Origin: JAICYJ01 sp035695105
GTDB taxonomy: Bacteria > Actinomycetota > Thermoleophilia > Gaiellales > JAICJC01
Assembly (NCBI GenBank): GCA_035695105.1
Contig: DASSEV010000021.1
Coordinates: 1-64,000, forward strand
Direction: 5' to 3'
DNA length: 64,000 nucleotides
Part shown: piece by piece, positions 19,905 through 29,293 of the stretch
How positions within the stretch are numbered: the stretch's first letter is position 1
Layout: every line of letters begins with the position of its first letter
Position numbers and translations under genes: made by a program
The notes under the pieces: model-generated
Seen by the model: the letters and a program-made list of their open reading frames with translations, nothing else
Told to the model about the DNA's origin: nothing
Database searches by the model: none

Positions 19905-20363
19905 GGCGCACCCGTCGGGCCGCAGAGGATCACCCTGTCACCGTGCCGCGACACCTCGCGCATCCCGGCGGCCCGTGCGACGGCGAGCGAGGCCGCGTGG
20001 TCGCCCACGACCTGCGCCCACGCCTGCGGGACGTCGATGGAGTCGAGAAAAGCCATCAACGCCCCGGACGGCCCGCAGTGGCCACGCCGCGTCCGCGGGC
20101 GGCCGGCACCGTCGTCCAGGACAGCATTCGCGCACGGCGAACACGAGCTGCGCCCCGGATCGCCACAGCTCCGCCGCCCGCTGGACGTGCCGCTCGCAGC
20201 GCCAGAGCGCCGCGTCGCCCGGATCCCAGCCGAACCGCGCGGCCGTCTCGGGGTCGCGATCGTTCTCGAGCATCGCCTGCGCGTCACGCGCCTCGAGCGC
20301 ACAGAGGACGAGCCCCTCGGCCCGTATCTCGGGCGCCGCCGGATGTGCCGGAAAGGCGGTCAT
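19901..20363 (-). pseudogene. Broken GNAT acetyltransferase
   Basis: Three pieces of a GNAT protein occur in three different frames. The N-terminus from ATG 20363 reads MTAFPAHPAAPEIRAEGL and runs to LVFAVRE. A central acetyl-CoA loop (VPAARGRGVATA) is in a second frame. The C-terminus (ALMAFLDSIDVPQAW through SLAVARAAGMREV) is in a third. The region between pieces one and two is also too short, so part of the core is lost. A leaderless-type promoter (TAGCGT, 20371-20376, 7 nt upstream) is intact. It could hold assembly errors, but two shifts plus a deletion favour real decay. Confidence 0.72.
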
Positions 20364-20405
20364 GCGGCGCACGCTACCGGCAGAGGCAACGTCCGACCCC
20401 GGACC

Positions 20406-20411
20406 TAGCAT
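20406..20411 (+). promoter_or_regulatory. -10 hexamer of recJ
   Basis: TAGCAT, 7 nt before ATG 20419; it overlaps an in-frame ATG at 20410, which is therefore unlikely to be the start. Confidence 0.45.
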
Positions 20412-20418
20412 GGGAACC

Positions 20419-22800
20419 ATGGAGCAGCACGCCCCCCGCTGGCTGATCGCGCCCTGCCCCGAGCGTGATGCCCTTGATCTGGCCGCGTCGCTCGGCATCA
20501 GTCGCACGACCGCCGAGGTGCTGATCCGCCGCGGCCTGCGTACGGCGCAGGACGCCCGTGCGTTCCTCGAGGCGGAGGGCCCACGGCATGATCCGCTTGG
20601 ATTCGAGGGGATGAGCGCGGCGGTCGATCGCATCGTCGCCGCCATCGAGTCCGGCGAGAAGATCTGCGTACACGGGGACTACGACGCGGACGGCATCTGC
20701 GCGACCGCGCTCGCGGTGCTGGTGCTGCGCTCCCTCGGCGCGGACGTGGGATGGCATCTGCCGAGCCGGTTCGAGGAGGGGTACGGCGTGGGCGCGCAGG
20801 CGCTGGAGCGGCTCGCAGGCGAGGGCGTCGGGCTGGTGCTGACCGTCGACTGCGGGATCACCGCGGTCGCCGAGGTGCGGCGCGCGCGCGAGCTGGGGAT
20901 GGACGTGATCGTCACCGACCACCACCGTCCGGCCGAGGAGCTGCCCGAATGCACGCTCGTGTGCACGCGCCCGTCGACCTACGCGTTCCCGGAGCTGTGC
21001 GGCACCGGCGTCGTGCTGAAGCTGGGCGAGGCGCTGCTCGACCGGCTCGGCCGCGACCGCTCGGAGCTCGACGTGCACCTCGACCTGGTCGCGCTCGCGA
21101 CCGTCGCAGACGTCGTCCCGCTGGTGGACGAGAACCGGGCGCTGGTGCGAGCCGGGCTGCGCCGGATGGCGCGGACGTCGAAGCCCGGGCTGCGCGCGCT
21201 GATGGCCGCCGCCCGCATCGACCGTACCCGGGTCGCCTCGTCGGATCTCGGCTTCCGGCTCGGACCGCGCATCAACGCGGCGGGCCGCCTCGGACACCCC
21301 GGCGTCGCACTCGAGCTGCTGCTGACCGAGGATCTGGAGCGCGCCCGCGAGCTGGCCGCCAAGCTCGAGACCCTGAACCGGCGCCGCCAGGCGGTGGAGG
21401 AGGAGATCCTCGAATCGGCCGTCGAGCAGATCGAGGCGCGCGACGATGCGTGGCGCGACCGGCGAGCGTACGTGCTCGCATCGCCGGACTGGCACGAGGG
21501 CGTGATCGGCATCGTGGCGTCGCGGCTGGTCGAGCGCTACTGCCGGCCGGTGGTGCTGGTCGCGATCGGCGACGAGGGTGCGAAGGGCTCAGGCCGCAGC
21601 ATTCCTGCCTACGACCTGCATGCCGGGCTGTCGGCCTGCGGCGCGCACCTCGAGAAGTTCGGCGGACACCGGGCGGCCGCCGGCCTCTCGATCGATCCCG
21701 CCCGGATCGATGCCTTCTCCGCGGCGCTGGCCGACCACGCCGCCGGTGTGCTGGCCGATGACGACCTGCGCCGTGCGCTGCACGTGGACGCCGTCGTGGC
21801 TCCGTCGGAGCTTTCGCTCGAGCTGGCCGACGAGCTGGCGCGGCTCGAGCCGTGCGGGCTCGGCAACCCGGGCGTGACCCTGCTCGCCCCAGGCGCGTCG
21901 CTGACCGCGGTCGAGACGATGAGCGAGGGGAAGCACGTGCGCATGGCCGTCGAGCTTGGCGGGTTCCGGTGCCGCGCGGTCGGTTTCGGTCTCGGACGCC
22001 GCGCCGAGCACCTGCGCGGTCCGGGGCGCCACGACGTCGCGTTCCGGCTGCAGCGCAACGAGTGGAACGGCACGGTCACGCCGCAGATGGTGATCCGGGA
22101 CGTCTGCCCGCTGCCCGCGCGTCCGCCGGCCGCCGAGCCGGCGCCCACGGCCACCGCGGTGCATGGCGAGCTGCTCGACGCCCGCGGCCACGGGACGCAG
22201 GTCGCGACCATCGCCAGGCTGCTGGCGGCCGGCGAGGATGTGCTGGTGGTCGTGGCCGAACGCGCGCGCCGCATGGCGATGCTGTCGAGCATCCTGCACC
22301 CTGCCCGCTTCGGCGACGCCGGGGTGGCGCTGGCCGAATGGGGCGAGCTGCCGCGAGCGGCGGACGGATTCGGTGAGGTGGTCGTGCTCGACCCACCTCC
22401 GGCCGCCGAGCAGCTGACCCTGCTCACAGAGCTCGCCTCCGACGCTCGGACGCACGTGGTGTGGGGCGCGGCCGAGATCGAGTTCGCACGATCGGTGGCC
22501 GAGGGCCAGGAGCCGCTGCGACCGGCGCTCGCGGCCGTCTGGCGCGCCGCGCGCGAGGGCGTCACCCCGCTGCTGCCGCCGGACACGGTGGAGAAGTGCG
22601 CCCAGGTGCTGGAGGAGCTCGGGCTCGACCCGTCCGCGCCGCCGGACGTCAAGGTCGACCTCGACCGGTCCGCCACCTACCGCACCGCGCAGGAGCGGTG
22701 CCGGTCGTCGCTTGCGTTCCTCGACCGCCTGGCCGCGGGCGACCTGCCGCTCGAGCCCGTGCCCGTGCCCGAGCCGGAGCCGGTCGCCGCAGCGGTGTAG
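20419..22800 (+). CDS. recJ: Single-stranded-DNA-specific exonuclease RecJ
   Basis: 793 residues. Degrades ssDNA 5' to 3' in recombination and mismatch repair. DHH-family motifs: VHGDYDADGICATAL (motif I/II), LTVDCGITA, VIVTDHHRP (DHH), LVALATVADVVPL, and the C-terminal DHHA1 signature GSGRSIPAYDLHAGL with FGGHRAAAGLSI. An OB-like domain follows (about 480-570), then an additional C-terminal region of about 200 residues, which is longer than E. coli RecJ and resembles the extended RecJ forms of other phyla. Leaderless start at ATG 20419. Confidence 0.94.
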   Translation: MEQHAPRWLIAPCPERDALDLAASLGISRTTAEVLIRRGLRTAQDARAFLEAEGPRHDPLGFEGMSAAVDRIVAAIESGEKICVHGDYDADGICATALAVLVLRSLGADVGWHLPSRFEEGYGVGAQALERLAGEGVGLVLTVDCGITAVAEVRRARELGMDVIVTDHHRPAEELPECTLVCTRPSTYAFPELCGTGVVLKLGEALLDRLGRDRSELDVHLDLVALATVADVVPLVDENRALVRAGLRRMARTSKPGLRALMAAARIDRTRVASSDLGFRLGPRINAAGRLGHPGVALELLLTEDLERARELAAKLETLNRRRQAVEEEILESAVEQIEARDDAWRDRRAYVLASPDWHEGVIGIVASRLVERYCRPVVLVAIGDEGAKGSGRSIPAYDLHAGLSACGAHLEKFGGHRAAAGLSIDPARIDAFSAALADHAAGVLADDDLRRALHVDAVVAPSELSLELADELARLEPCGLGNPGVTLLAPGASLTAVETMSEGKHVRMAVELGGFRCRAVGFGLGRRAEHLRGPGRHDVAFRLQRNEWNGTVTPQMVIRDVCPLPARPPAAEPAPTATAVHGELLDARGHGTQVATIARLLAAGEDVLVVVAERARRMAMLSSILHPARFGDAGVALAEWGELPRAADGFGEVVVLDPPPAAEQLTLLTELASDARTHVVWGAAEIEFARSVAEGQEPLRPALAAVWRAAREGVTPLLPPDTVEKCAQVLEELGLDPSAPPDVKVDLDRSATYRTAQERCRSSLAFLDRLAAGDLPLEPVPVPEPEPVAAAV

Positions 22801-22847
22801 ATGGGATCGAATCAATCGTCGCCCGGGGCAACCGGGACATCGACCAC

Positions 22848-22853
22848 TACACT
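22848..22853 (+). promoter_or_regulatory. -10 hexamer of rel
   Basis: TACACT, 6 nt before ATG 22860; no Shine-Dalgarno. Confidence 0.5.
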
Positions 22854-22859
22854 GTGAAC

Positions 22860-25076
22860 ATGGCAACCGTGCCGCGCAGTGCGGAGGCCGAACGGCACGA
22901 TCACCTGCTCCAGGAGCTGCTCGGCCAGGTCTCCGCGTACAACCCGAAGCTCGACAGCGACCTCATCCGCAGGGCGTTCGACTATGCCTGCGACCATCAC
23001 GCCGGCCAGCTTCGGAAGAGCGGAGAGCCGTTCATCCACCATCCATGGAGCGTGGCGCAGGTCTGCGCGGGCATGAAGCTCGACTCGGCCACCATCGCGG
23101 CCGCGCTGATGCACGACGTCGTCGAGGACACGGCGGCGGAGCTCGACCAGGTGCGCGAGGAGTTCGGCGACGAGGTGGCGCTGCTAGTCGAGGGCGTGAC
23201 CAAGCTCTCGAAGATCAACTTCGCCAGCCGCGAGCAGGCGCAGGCTGAGAACTATCGCAAGATGATCATGGCCATGGCCCAGGACGTGCGGGTGGTGCTG
23301 ATCAAGCTCGCCGACCGGCTCCACAACATGCGCACGATCGACGCGCTGCCCAAGCAGAAGCAGACGGCCAAGGCACGTGAGACGCTCGAGATCTACGCGC
23401 CGCTTGCACACCGCCTCGGCATCCATTCCATCAAGTGGGAGCTGGAGGATCGCGCGTTCCAGACGCTGCACCCGCGCCGCTACGCCGAGATCGAGGCGAT
23501 GGTGAACCAGCGACGGGCCGATCGCGAGCGGTACGTCGAGGAGGCCTCGACCATCCTCCTGCGCGAGCTGGACGAGACCGGCGTGCGCGCCGAGATCTCG
23601 GGCCGCGCGAAGCACTTCTACTCGATCTACGCCAAGATGGCCCAGGGCGGCAAGGAGTTCAACGAGATCTACGACCTGACCGCGATGCGGGTGCTGGTCG
23701 ACTCGGTCAAGGACTGCTACGGGGCGATCGGCGTGATCCACTCGCTCTGGAAGCCGATGCCCGGGCGCTTCAAGGACTACGTGGCGATGCCCAAGTTCAA
23801 CATGTACCAGTCGCTGCACACGACCGTGATCGGTCCGGAGGGCAAGCCGCTCGAGATCCAGGTGCGCACGCAGCTGATGCACCAGACGGCCGAGTACGGC
23901 ATCGCTGCGCACTGGCTGTACAAGGACAAGGCGGCCGCGGCCAAGGACGGCGTCTCGATCCCCTGGCTCTCGCAGCTGATGGACTGGCAGAACGACGCGC
24001 GCGACCCCAAGGAGTTCATGGAGACGCTGCGCGTAGACCTGTTCTCCGACGAGGTCTATGTGTTCACGCCGAAGGGCGAGGTGAAGAGCTTGCCTGCGGG
24101 GGCGACGCCGCTCGACTTCGCCTACGCGGTGCACACCGACGTTGGCCACCGCTGCGTCGGCGCCAAGGTGAACGGGCGGATCGTGCCGCTGCACTACACG
24201 CTGCACTCCGGCGACTTCGTCGAGGTGCTGACCTCCAAGCAGGAGCGCGGGCCGTCGCGCGACTGGCTGAACCTCGTGCAGACGTCTCGGGCGCGCAACA
24301 AGATCCGCCAGTGGTTCAGCCAGCAGGCGCGCGAGGATCTCGAGCACAAGGGACGCGAGTCCCTGCACCAGGCGTTCAAGTCGAACGGGCTCCCGCACCA
24401 GAAGGTGTCGGCGTCGCCGCTCCTGGCCGGGATCATCCGCGACATGGGCTTCAAGAAGGCCGACGACTTCTACGTCGCGATCGGCGCCGGCAAGGTGCCG
24501 GTCGGCCAGATCGTCTCGAAGGTGCTCGGGAAGCTGAAGACCTCAGAGGTGGTGACGCCGGAGGCCGACTTCCTGGTCACCCGGCGCCCGCAGAAGCGGC
24601 CTTCCGCCTCGAGCACGTATGGGATCCGGGTCGACGGCGCCGTCGACCAGGACGTGCTCGTGCGGATGGCGAAGTGCTGCACGCCGGTGCCGGGCGACGA
24701 CGTGGTCGGGTACATCTCGCTCGGCCGCGGGATCACGGTGCACCGCGAGGACTGCCCGAACGTGAAGGCGCTGCGCCGCAATCCGGAGCGGTTCACCGCG
24801 GTCAGCTGGGATGGCGACGGCGCCGCCACCAGCTCGTTCAGGGTAACGATCGCGCTGCAGTCGTGGGATCGCCCGCGGCTGCTCGAGGACGTGGCGCGGA
24901 CGTTCGCCGAGTTCGGCTGCAACATCGTCGAGTACGGCGGCCACGTCGCCGACCAGATGGCGCGGAACTGGTACACGGTCGAGGTGGGGGACACCAAGAC
25001 GTTGCGCAGCCTGATCTCGGCGCTGAAGAACATCGACGCGGTGTTCGACGCCTACCGCGTGACGCCCAGCAGCTGA
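22860..25076 (+). CDS. rel: Bifunctional (p)ppGpp synthetase/hydrolase
   Basis: 738 residues. Domains in order: HD hydrolase (about 45-200, with HHPWSV and MHDVVEDT containing the catalytic HD), synthetase (about 240-355, GRAKHFYSIYAKM, EIYDLTAMRV, GRFKDYVAMPKFNMYQSLHTT), TGS (about 390-450, VFTPKGEVKSLPAGATPLDFAY), Zn-finger/helical part with AKCCTPVPGD, and a C-terminal ACT domain. The RFKD element (RxKD class) and the complete HD motif indicate that both activities are retained. It makes and destroys the stringent alarmone on ribosomes. Followed at 30 bp by a PH-domain membrane protein. Confidence 0.95.
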   Translation: MATVPRSAEAERHDHLLQELLGQVSAYNPKLDSDLIRRAFDYACDHHAGQLRKSGEPFIHHPWSVAQVCAGMKLDSATIAAALMHDVVEDTAAELDQVREEFGDEVALLVEGVTKLSKINFASREQAQAENYRKMIMAMAQDVRVVLIKLADRLHNMRTIDALPKQKQTAKARETLEIYAPLAHRLGIHSIKWELEDRAFQTLHPRRYAEIEAMVNQRRADRERYVEEASTILLRELDETGVRAEISGRAKHFYSIYAKMAQGGKEFNEIYDLTAMRVLVDSVKDCYGAIGVIHSLWKPMPGRFKDYVAMPKFNMYQSLHTTVIGPEGKPLEIQVRTQLMHQTAEYGIAAHWLYKDKAAAAKDGVSIPWLSQLMDWQNDARDPKEFMETLRVDLFSDEVYVFTPKGEVKSLPAGATPLDFAYAVHTDVGHRCVGAKVNGRIVPLHYTLHSGDFVEVLTSKQERGPSRDWLNLVQTSRARNKIRQWFSQQAREDLEHKGRESLHQAFKSNGLPHQKVSASPLLAGIIRDMGFKKADDFYVAIGAGKVPVGQIVSKVLGKLKTSEVVTPEADFLVTRRPQKRPSASSTYGIRVDGAVDQDVLVRMAKCCTPVPGDDVVGYISLGRGITVHREDCPNVKALRRNPERFTAVSWDGDGAATSSFRVTIALQSWDRPRLLEDVARTFAEFGCNIVEYGGHVADQMARNWYTVEVGDTKTLRSLISALKNIDAVFDAYRVTPSS

Positions 25077-25093
25077 CCCTCCGGGCTCGGCGG

Positions 25094-25099
25094 TAGACT
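25094..25099 (+). promoter_or_regulatory. -10 hexamer before the PH-domain gene
   Basis: TAGACT, 7 nt before ATG 25107. The spacing excludes the in-frame GTG at 25101, only 1 nt after the hexamer. Confidence 0.45.
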
Positions 25100-25106
25100 C
25101 GTGGCG

Positions 25107-25592
25107 ATGGAGGTATTGCAGGGCGAGAGCGTGGTCTGGAAGGGCCATCCCAGCTGGAAGGCGCTGCTGCTCTATTACCTGAAGTGGACGCTGGTCTCGC
25201 TGATCCCTGCGGCGATCTGGGTGGGCCTCGACCGGGCGATGAGCGGCCCGCCCAGCCCGACCATCTTCGCCGCCCTGACGCTGCTCGGGTTGATCCTCAC
25301 GTACATCGGCGGCTGGATCAAGCGCGCGACCACCCACTACACGGTCACCGACAACCGCATCCACATCCGCACGGGATTGGTGTCGCGGCGGGAGCACTCC
25401 ACCCAGCTGTCGCGCGTGCAGAACGTGAACGTGACGCAGACGATCATGCAGCGGCTGCTCGGCATCGGCGACGTCGACTGGGACACCGCGGGGACGGAGG
25501 AGGCCGAGTCGGACTTCCGGTTCGTGGGCATCGAGGATCCCAGCTCGCTCGTTCGCATCGTCGACCAGCGCCTGCACGCCATCGGCCATTGA
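25107..25592 (+). CDS. PH-domain (bPH2/YdbS-like) membrane protein
   Basis: 161 residues. Two membrane helices (about residues 15-38 and 47-66) precede a bacterial PH domain with YTVTDNRIHIRTGLVSRREHS and LSRVQNVNVTQT, and IGDVDWDTAG. The family is common in actinobacteria and of unknown function. Start taken as ATG 25107 from the promoter spacing. Its stop overlaps the TTG start of the next gene. Confidence 0.8.
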   Translation: MEVLQGESVVWKGHPSWKALLLYYLKWTLVSLIPAAIWVGLDRAMSGPPSPTIFAALTLLGLILTYIGGWIKRATTHYTVTDNRIHIRTGLVSRREHSTQLSRVQNVNVTQTIMQRLLGIGDVDWDTAGTEEAESDFRFVGIEDPSSLVRIVDQRLHAIGH

Positions 25593-25951
25593 CCGGCGAC
25601 TGGACCGCGCAGCTGCGGCGCATGGCGCTGCGGTTTCCGGAGTCGCGGGAGGATCACCCGTTCGGCGCCGAGTCGCACGTGTTCAAGGTCGGCGGCGGCA
25701 GCCGGATGTTCGCCATCATGAGCGACGGGCCGCCGGTGCGGATCACGCTGAAGCTGACGCGCGAGGAGCGGGAGATCGCCCTGACGCTGCCCTACGTCAG
25801 CGAGGCGCGCTACGTCGGGCGCTACGGGTGGATCACCGCGAGCGTCGAGGACGACGACTGCCTCGAGGCGGCGATCGAGTGGATGCGGGAGAGCTACTGG
25901 CTGCGCGCGCCGCAGGCCCTGAAGGAGGCGGCGTGGGAGACGGGGGCGTGA
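25589..25951 (+). CDS. MmcQ/YjbR family protein
   Basis: 120 residues from TTG 25589, which overlaps the stop of the PH gene (TTGA). ALRFPESREDHPFG, FKVGGGSRMFAIM, VGRYGWITASVED and the C-terminal SYWLRAP match the MmcQ/YjbR (CyaY-like fold, double-wing) family. Function unknown; some members bind DNA. An ATG at 25622 would cut the conserved N-terminus, so TTG is preferred. Confidence 0.75.
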   Translation: MTGDWTAQLRRMALRFPESREDHPFGAESHVFKVGGGSRMFAIMSDGPPVRITLKLTREEREIALTLPYVSEARYVGRYGWITASVEDDDCLEAAIEWMRESYWLRAPQALKEAAWETGA

Positions 25952-25961
25952 GCGCTCCGGC

Positions 25962-26459
25962 TCACGGCTCCCAGGGCTCACCGCCGGTGTCCCAGCCGAC
26001 GAGGCAGTAGGGGCTGACCAGCGCGGCGACGTGCTCGAGGAACCGGCGATCGGCATCGCCGAACGCCGCAGGCTGATCCGAGTCGATATCGATCTCGGCC
26101 ACCACGATGTCCTCGTAGCTGATCGGGACGACGATCTCCGACCGGGTCGACGCGAAGCAGGCGAGGTACCTCGGGTCGGCGTTGACGTCGTCGACGATCT
26201 CGGTCACACCGCTCGCGGCCGCGGCGCCGCACACGCCCTCGCCGACGGGGATCCGCACGTGCTCGGTGGCCGCCGGCCCGTTCCACGGGCCGAGCTGCAG
26301 CTCGTCGCCCTCGACGAAGTAGATGCCGACCCAGGAGTAGTGATCGAACCGCTGCTCCAGCAGGTCGACGACCCGCCGCAGGATCTCGTCGGAGTCCTCC
26401 TCGCCCTGCACGATCCGCTGCGCCTCGCGGAGCACGTCGCGGTAGTGGTCGGCGCTCAC
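25962..26459 (-). CDS. msrC: Free methionine-(R)-sulfoxide reductase (GAF)
   Basis: 165-residue single GAF domain. Cysteines in GEGVCGAAAASG and RYLACFASTRSEIVVPI sit where the fRMsr family has its active site and resolving cysteines. The enzyme reduces free Met-R-sulfoxide in the cytoplasm. GTG 26459 overlaps the thioesterase stop (GTGA); the longer frame upstream is Arg-rich shadow. No other GAF partner domain. The enzyme call rests on the cysteine pattern. Confidence 0.82.
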   Translation of the reverse strand: MSADHYRDVLREAQRIVQGEEDSDEILRRVVDLLEQRFDHYSWVGIYFVEGDELQLGPWNGPAATEHVRIPVGEGVCGAAAASGVTEIVDDVNADPRYLACFASTRSEIVVPISYEDIVVAEIDIDSDQPAAFGDADRRFLEHVAALVSPYCLVGWDTGGEPWEP

Positions 26460-26896
26460 AGCTCGAGGTCCCGTTCGAATCCGGCGATCGCCTCGCGCAC
26501 GCGCCACTCGACGGGCACGGGGCGCCGCTCGGCGAGGTCGACCGAGACCGCCGTCTGGGTCGCGACCACGAGCCGCTCGTCGCTGACCGCGTTGTAGGCC
26601 TCGAACTCCCACAGCACGCTGGTCGTCCCGATCCGCCGTACGCGCACGTAGACCTCGAGCTCGTCGTCGAACCGCGCCGGCGCGTGGTACTCGACGTGCT
26701 GGGCCCGCATCACGAACTCCGGATCAGCCGGCTCGCGGACGAGCACGCCCAGGTCGCGCAGGTACTCGACGCGAGCGCGGTCGAAGTAGGGCATGTAGCG
26801 CCCGTAGTAGACGATCCCCTGTGCGTCGGTCTCGTCGAAGCCGACGCGCGTTCGGTAGGCGTAGCGGAAGGGCGGTCGGCGGTCGGTGACGGGCAT
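26456..26896 (-). CDS. Acyl-CoA thioesterase, 4HBT (YbgC/FadM-like)
   Basis: 146 residues, hot-dog fold. The active-site helix DETDAQGIVYYGRYMPYFD carries the Asp of the 4HBT family, and VEYHAPARFDDELEV is the following conserved strand. It hydrolyses acyl-CoA thioesters; chain length is unknown. Starts one base inside the end of the phosphomannomutase gene and overlaps the fRMsr gene, so the three form one leftward operon. Confidence 0.85.
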   Translation of the reverse strand: MPVTDRRPPFRYAYRTRVGFDETDAQGIVYYGRYMPYFDRARVEYLRDLGVLVREPADPEFVMRAQHVEYHAPARFDDELEVYVRVRRIGTTSVLWEFEAYNAVSDERLVVATQTAVSVDLAERRPVPVEWRVREAIAGFERDLEL

Positions 26897-28242
26897 CAGC
26901 CGCGGATCACGGCGAGCACCTCGTCCCGCCGCTGCTCCATCGCCTCCTGCGAGGCCACCGACTCCAGGTTCAGACGCAGCAGCGGCTCGGTGTTCGACGG
27001 GCGGACGTTGAAGTGCCAGTCGTCGAAGTCGAACGAGATGCCGTCCAGGTGCGACACGCGTTCGGCCTCGGGACCGTAGCGGTCCTTGAGCTCCTGGAGC
27101 TTCAGCGGCACGTCCGAGACCGTCGAGTTGATCTCGCCGGAGATGTGATACCGCTCGCGGTACGGCGCGAGCAGCTCGGAGAGCTTGCGCCCGCTGCGGG
27201 AGATCAGCTCGAGCATGACCAGCGCCGGCACGATGCCGGTGTCGCAGTAGTAGAAGTCGCGGAAGTAGTAGTGGCCCGACACCTCGCCGGCGAACACGGC
27301 GTCCTCCTTGCGCAGCCGGGCCTTGATGAAGGCGTGGCCGACGCGGTTCTCGAGCGCGCTGCCGCCCGCCTCCGCGACCGTGTCGCGGACGGCCCAGGAG
27401 GCGCGCAGGTCGTACAGGATCGATGCGCCGGGGTGCTGCTCGAGCATCGCGCGGGCAATCAGCGCGGTGATCAGGTCGCCCTCGACGAAGCGGCCGGTGT
27501 CATCGATGAAGAAGCACCGGTCGGCGTCACCGTCCCAGGCGATGCCGAGGTCGGCGCCCTCGCTGACCACCTGCTCCATGATGAACCGGCGGTTCTCCTC
27601 GAGCAGCGGGTTGGGCTCGCCGTTGGGGAAGCTGCCGTCGGGGTCGAGGTGGTGGGGGACGGCGTGGATCGGCAGGCGCTCGAGCAGGCCGCCGATCATG
27701 GGGCCGGCCATGCCGTTCGCGCCGTCGAGGACGACCCGCAGAGGCGCGACCGCCGACGGGTCGATGAACCGCAGGACGCGGTCGTGGAAATCCGCGTAGA
27801 CGTTGCGGTCGCTGACCGCGCCCGCGCGGGCCGGATCGGGGAGGCCGTCCTCCGCGAGGCGCTTGATCTGGTCGAGCCCCGAGTCACCGCCCACCGGCTT
27901 CGCGCCGCGGCGGACGATCTTCATGCCGTTGTAGGCGCGCGGGTTGTGTGAGGCGGTGACCTGGATGCCGCCCTCGTAGCCGTACTCGCCGACCGCGAAA
28001 TAGAGCATCTCCGTGCCGATCTCGCCCAGGTTGACAACGTCGGCGCCCTGCTCGGCGGCCCCGCGGGCGGCGGCCGCGGCGAGCTCGGGAGACGTCAGCC
28101 GCATGTCGTGGCCGATGGCCATGGTGGCGGGCTCGAATGCGGCCACGTAGGCCCGACCGAGCCGATACGCTCCGTCCGCGTCGAGCTCGTCGGGCACGAT
28201 GCCCCGCACGTCGTACGCCTTGAACACGGAGGAGCTGAGCAT
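26896..28242 (-). CDS. manB: Phosphomannomutase/phosphoglucomutase
   Basis: 448 residues. FKAYDVRGI at the N-terminus, phosphoserine loop GIQVTASHNPRAYNGMK (Ser about residue 100), metal loop AWDGDADRCFFID, sugar-specificity loop GEVSGHYYF, and phosphate loop RPSNTEPLLRL at the C-terminus. It interconverts mannose-6-P/mannose-1-P or the glucose equivalents for GDP-mannose and cell-wall sugars. GEVSGH is the loop found in bifunctional PMM/PGM. Divergent from a GNAT gene with only 7 bp between start codons. Confidence 0.93.
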   Translation of the reverse strand: MLSSSVFKAYDVRGIVPDELDADGAYRLGRAYVAAFEPATMAIGHDMRLTSPELAAAAARGAAEQGADVVNLGEIGTEMLYFAVGEYGYEGGIQVTASHNPRAYNGMKIVRRGAKPVGGDSGLDQIKRLAEDGLPDPARAGAVSDRNVYADFHDRVLRFIDPSAVAPLRVVLDGANGMAGPMIGGLLERLPIHAVPHHLDPDGSFPNGEPNPLLEENRRFIMEQVVSEGADLGIAWDGDADRCFFIDDTGRFVEGDLITALIARAMLEQHPGASILYDLRASWAVRDTVAEAGGSALENRVGHAFIKARLRKEDAVFAGEVSGHYYFRDFYYCDTGIVPALVMLELISRSGRKLSELLAPYRERYHISGEINSTVSDVPLKLQELKDRYGPEAERVSHLDGISFDFDDWHFNVRPSNTEPLLRLNLESVASQEAMEQRRDEVLAVIRG

Positions 28243-28249
28243 CGCGGCG

Positions 28250-28771
28250 ATGATAGAGCAGGTCGAACTGCGACCGGCGCGGGTCGAGGACGCCGAGGCC
28301 CTCGCGGCCCTGTACAGCGCCCAGCGGGAGTTCCTCGCGCCGTTCGACCCGATCCGGCCGGACGCGTTCTACACCTTGGCCGGCCAGCGGACGGAGCTCG
28401 AGCAGGCGGTGGCGCAGTCACGCGCCGACCTCCGCCACCGGTTCGTGATCCTGGCCGCGGGTGAGATCGTGGGGACGCTCGGCATCAGCAACATCGTCCG
28501 TGGGCAGTTCCAGAGCGCGAACCTCGGGTACTTCGTCGCCCAGGAGGTCAACGGCCGCGGCGTGGCGACCCGAGCGGTCGGACTCGCCCTGCACCACGCG
28601 TTCGGACGCATCGGGCTGCACCGGCTCGAGGCGGGCACGCTGGTCGACAACTTCGGGTCGCAGCGGGTGCTCGAGAAGAACGGATTCGAGCGGATCGGTG
28701 TCGCACCGCGGTACCTGCGCATCGCCGGCGACTGGCGTGACCACATCCTGTTCCAGCGGGTGGCGGAGTGA
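28250..28771 (+). CDS. GNAT acetyltransferase, RimJ/RimL type
   Basis: 173 residues. FVILAAGEIVGTLGISNI, NLGYFVAQEVNGRGVATRAV (acetyl-CoA loop, GRGVAT) and VDNFGSQRVLEKNGFERIG are the standard elements of ribosomal-protein-alanine-type N-acetyltransferases. Substrate not known. ATG 28250 follows a weak GGAGG at 28229. An earlier in-frame start at 28199 would lie inside manB. Its stop overlaps the next GNAT gene by 4 nt. Confidence 0.82.
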   Translation: MIEQVELRPARVEDAEALAALYSAQREFLAPFDPIRPDAFYTLAGQRTELEQAVAQSRADLRHRFVILAAGEIVGTLGISNIVRGQFQSANLGYFVAQEVNGRGVATRAVGLALHHAFGRIGLHRLEAGTLVDNFGSQRVLEKNGFERIGVAPRYLRIAGDWRDHILFQRVAE

Positions 28772-29235
28772 GCGTCCAGCTGCGGCCGATGCGGCCGGAC
28801 GAGTTCGGCGCCTTCGCGGAGCACAGCCGCGTCGGCTACGTGCGGCAGATGGTCGAGTTCTCGGGGATGGAGCCGTCGGCGGCCAAAGCCAAGGCCGACC
28901 GCGACTATGCGCTGACGCTGCCGAACGGGCTCGAGACGCCGGGGCACTGGCTGTTTGCCGTCGAGGCCGACGGGCGGCGCGTGGGGACGCTCTGGTTCGC
29001 CGAGCGCGTGAACGACGGGCGGACGGTGGCGTACCTCTACGAGATCGAGATCGACGAGCTGGAGCGAGGGAAGGGCCACGGCAGGGCGGCGATGGAGGCG
29101 TTCGAGCAGGAGGCGTCCCGCCGCGGCCTCGAGGAGCTGGAGCTGAACGTCTTCGGCGGCAACGCGGTCGCGCGGTCGCTCTACCAGTCGCTGGGCTGGC
29201 GTGAGACGGCCGTGCACATGGCCAAGCGGGTGTGA
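28768..29235 (+). CDS. GNAT acetyltransferase
   Basis: 155 residues, GTG start with GTGA overlap to the GNAT gene before it. LFAVEADGRRVGTLWFA, YEIEIDELERGKGHGRAAM (Q/RxxGxG/A acetyl-CoA loop) and GGNAVARSLYQSLGWRET identify the fold. The two adjacent GNATs share little sequence and are unlikely to be recent duplicates. Substrate unknown. Confidence 0.82.
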   Translation: MSVQLRPMRPDEFGAFAEHSRVGYVRQMVEFSGMEPSAAKAKADRDYALTLPNGLETPGHWLFAVEADGRRVGTLWFAERVNDGRTVAYLYEIEIDELERGKGHGRAAMEAFEQEASRRGLEELELNVFGGNAVARSLYQSLGWRETAVHMAKRV

Positions 29236-29293
29236 CAGCGGGCGAACGGCTTAGCCGGCATCGCTGCACCCCGAGATTGCACAACTCTCGATC

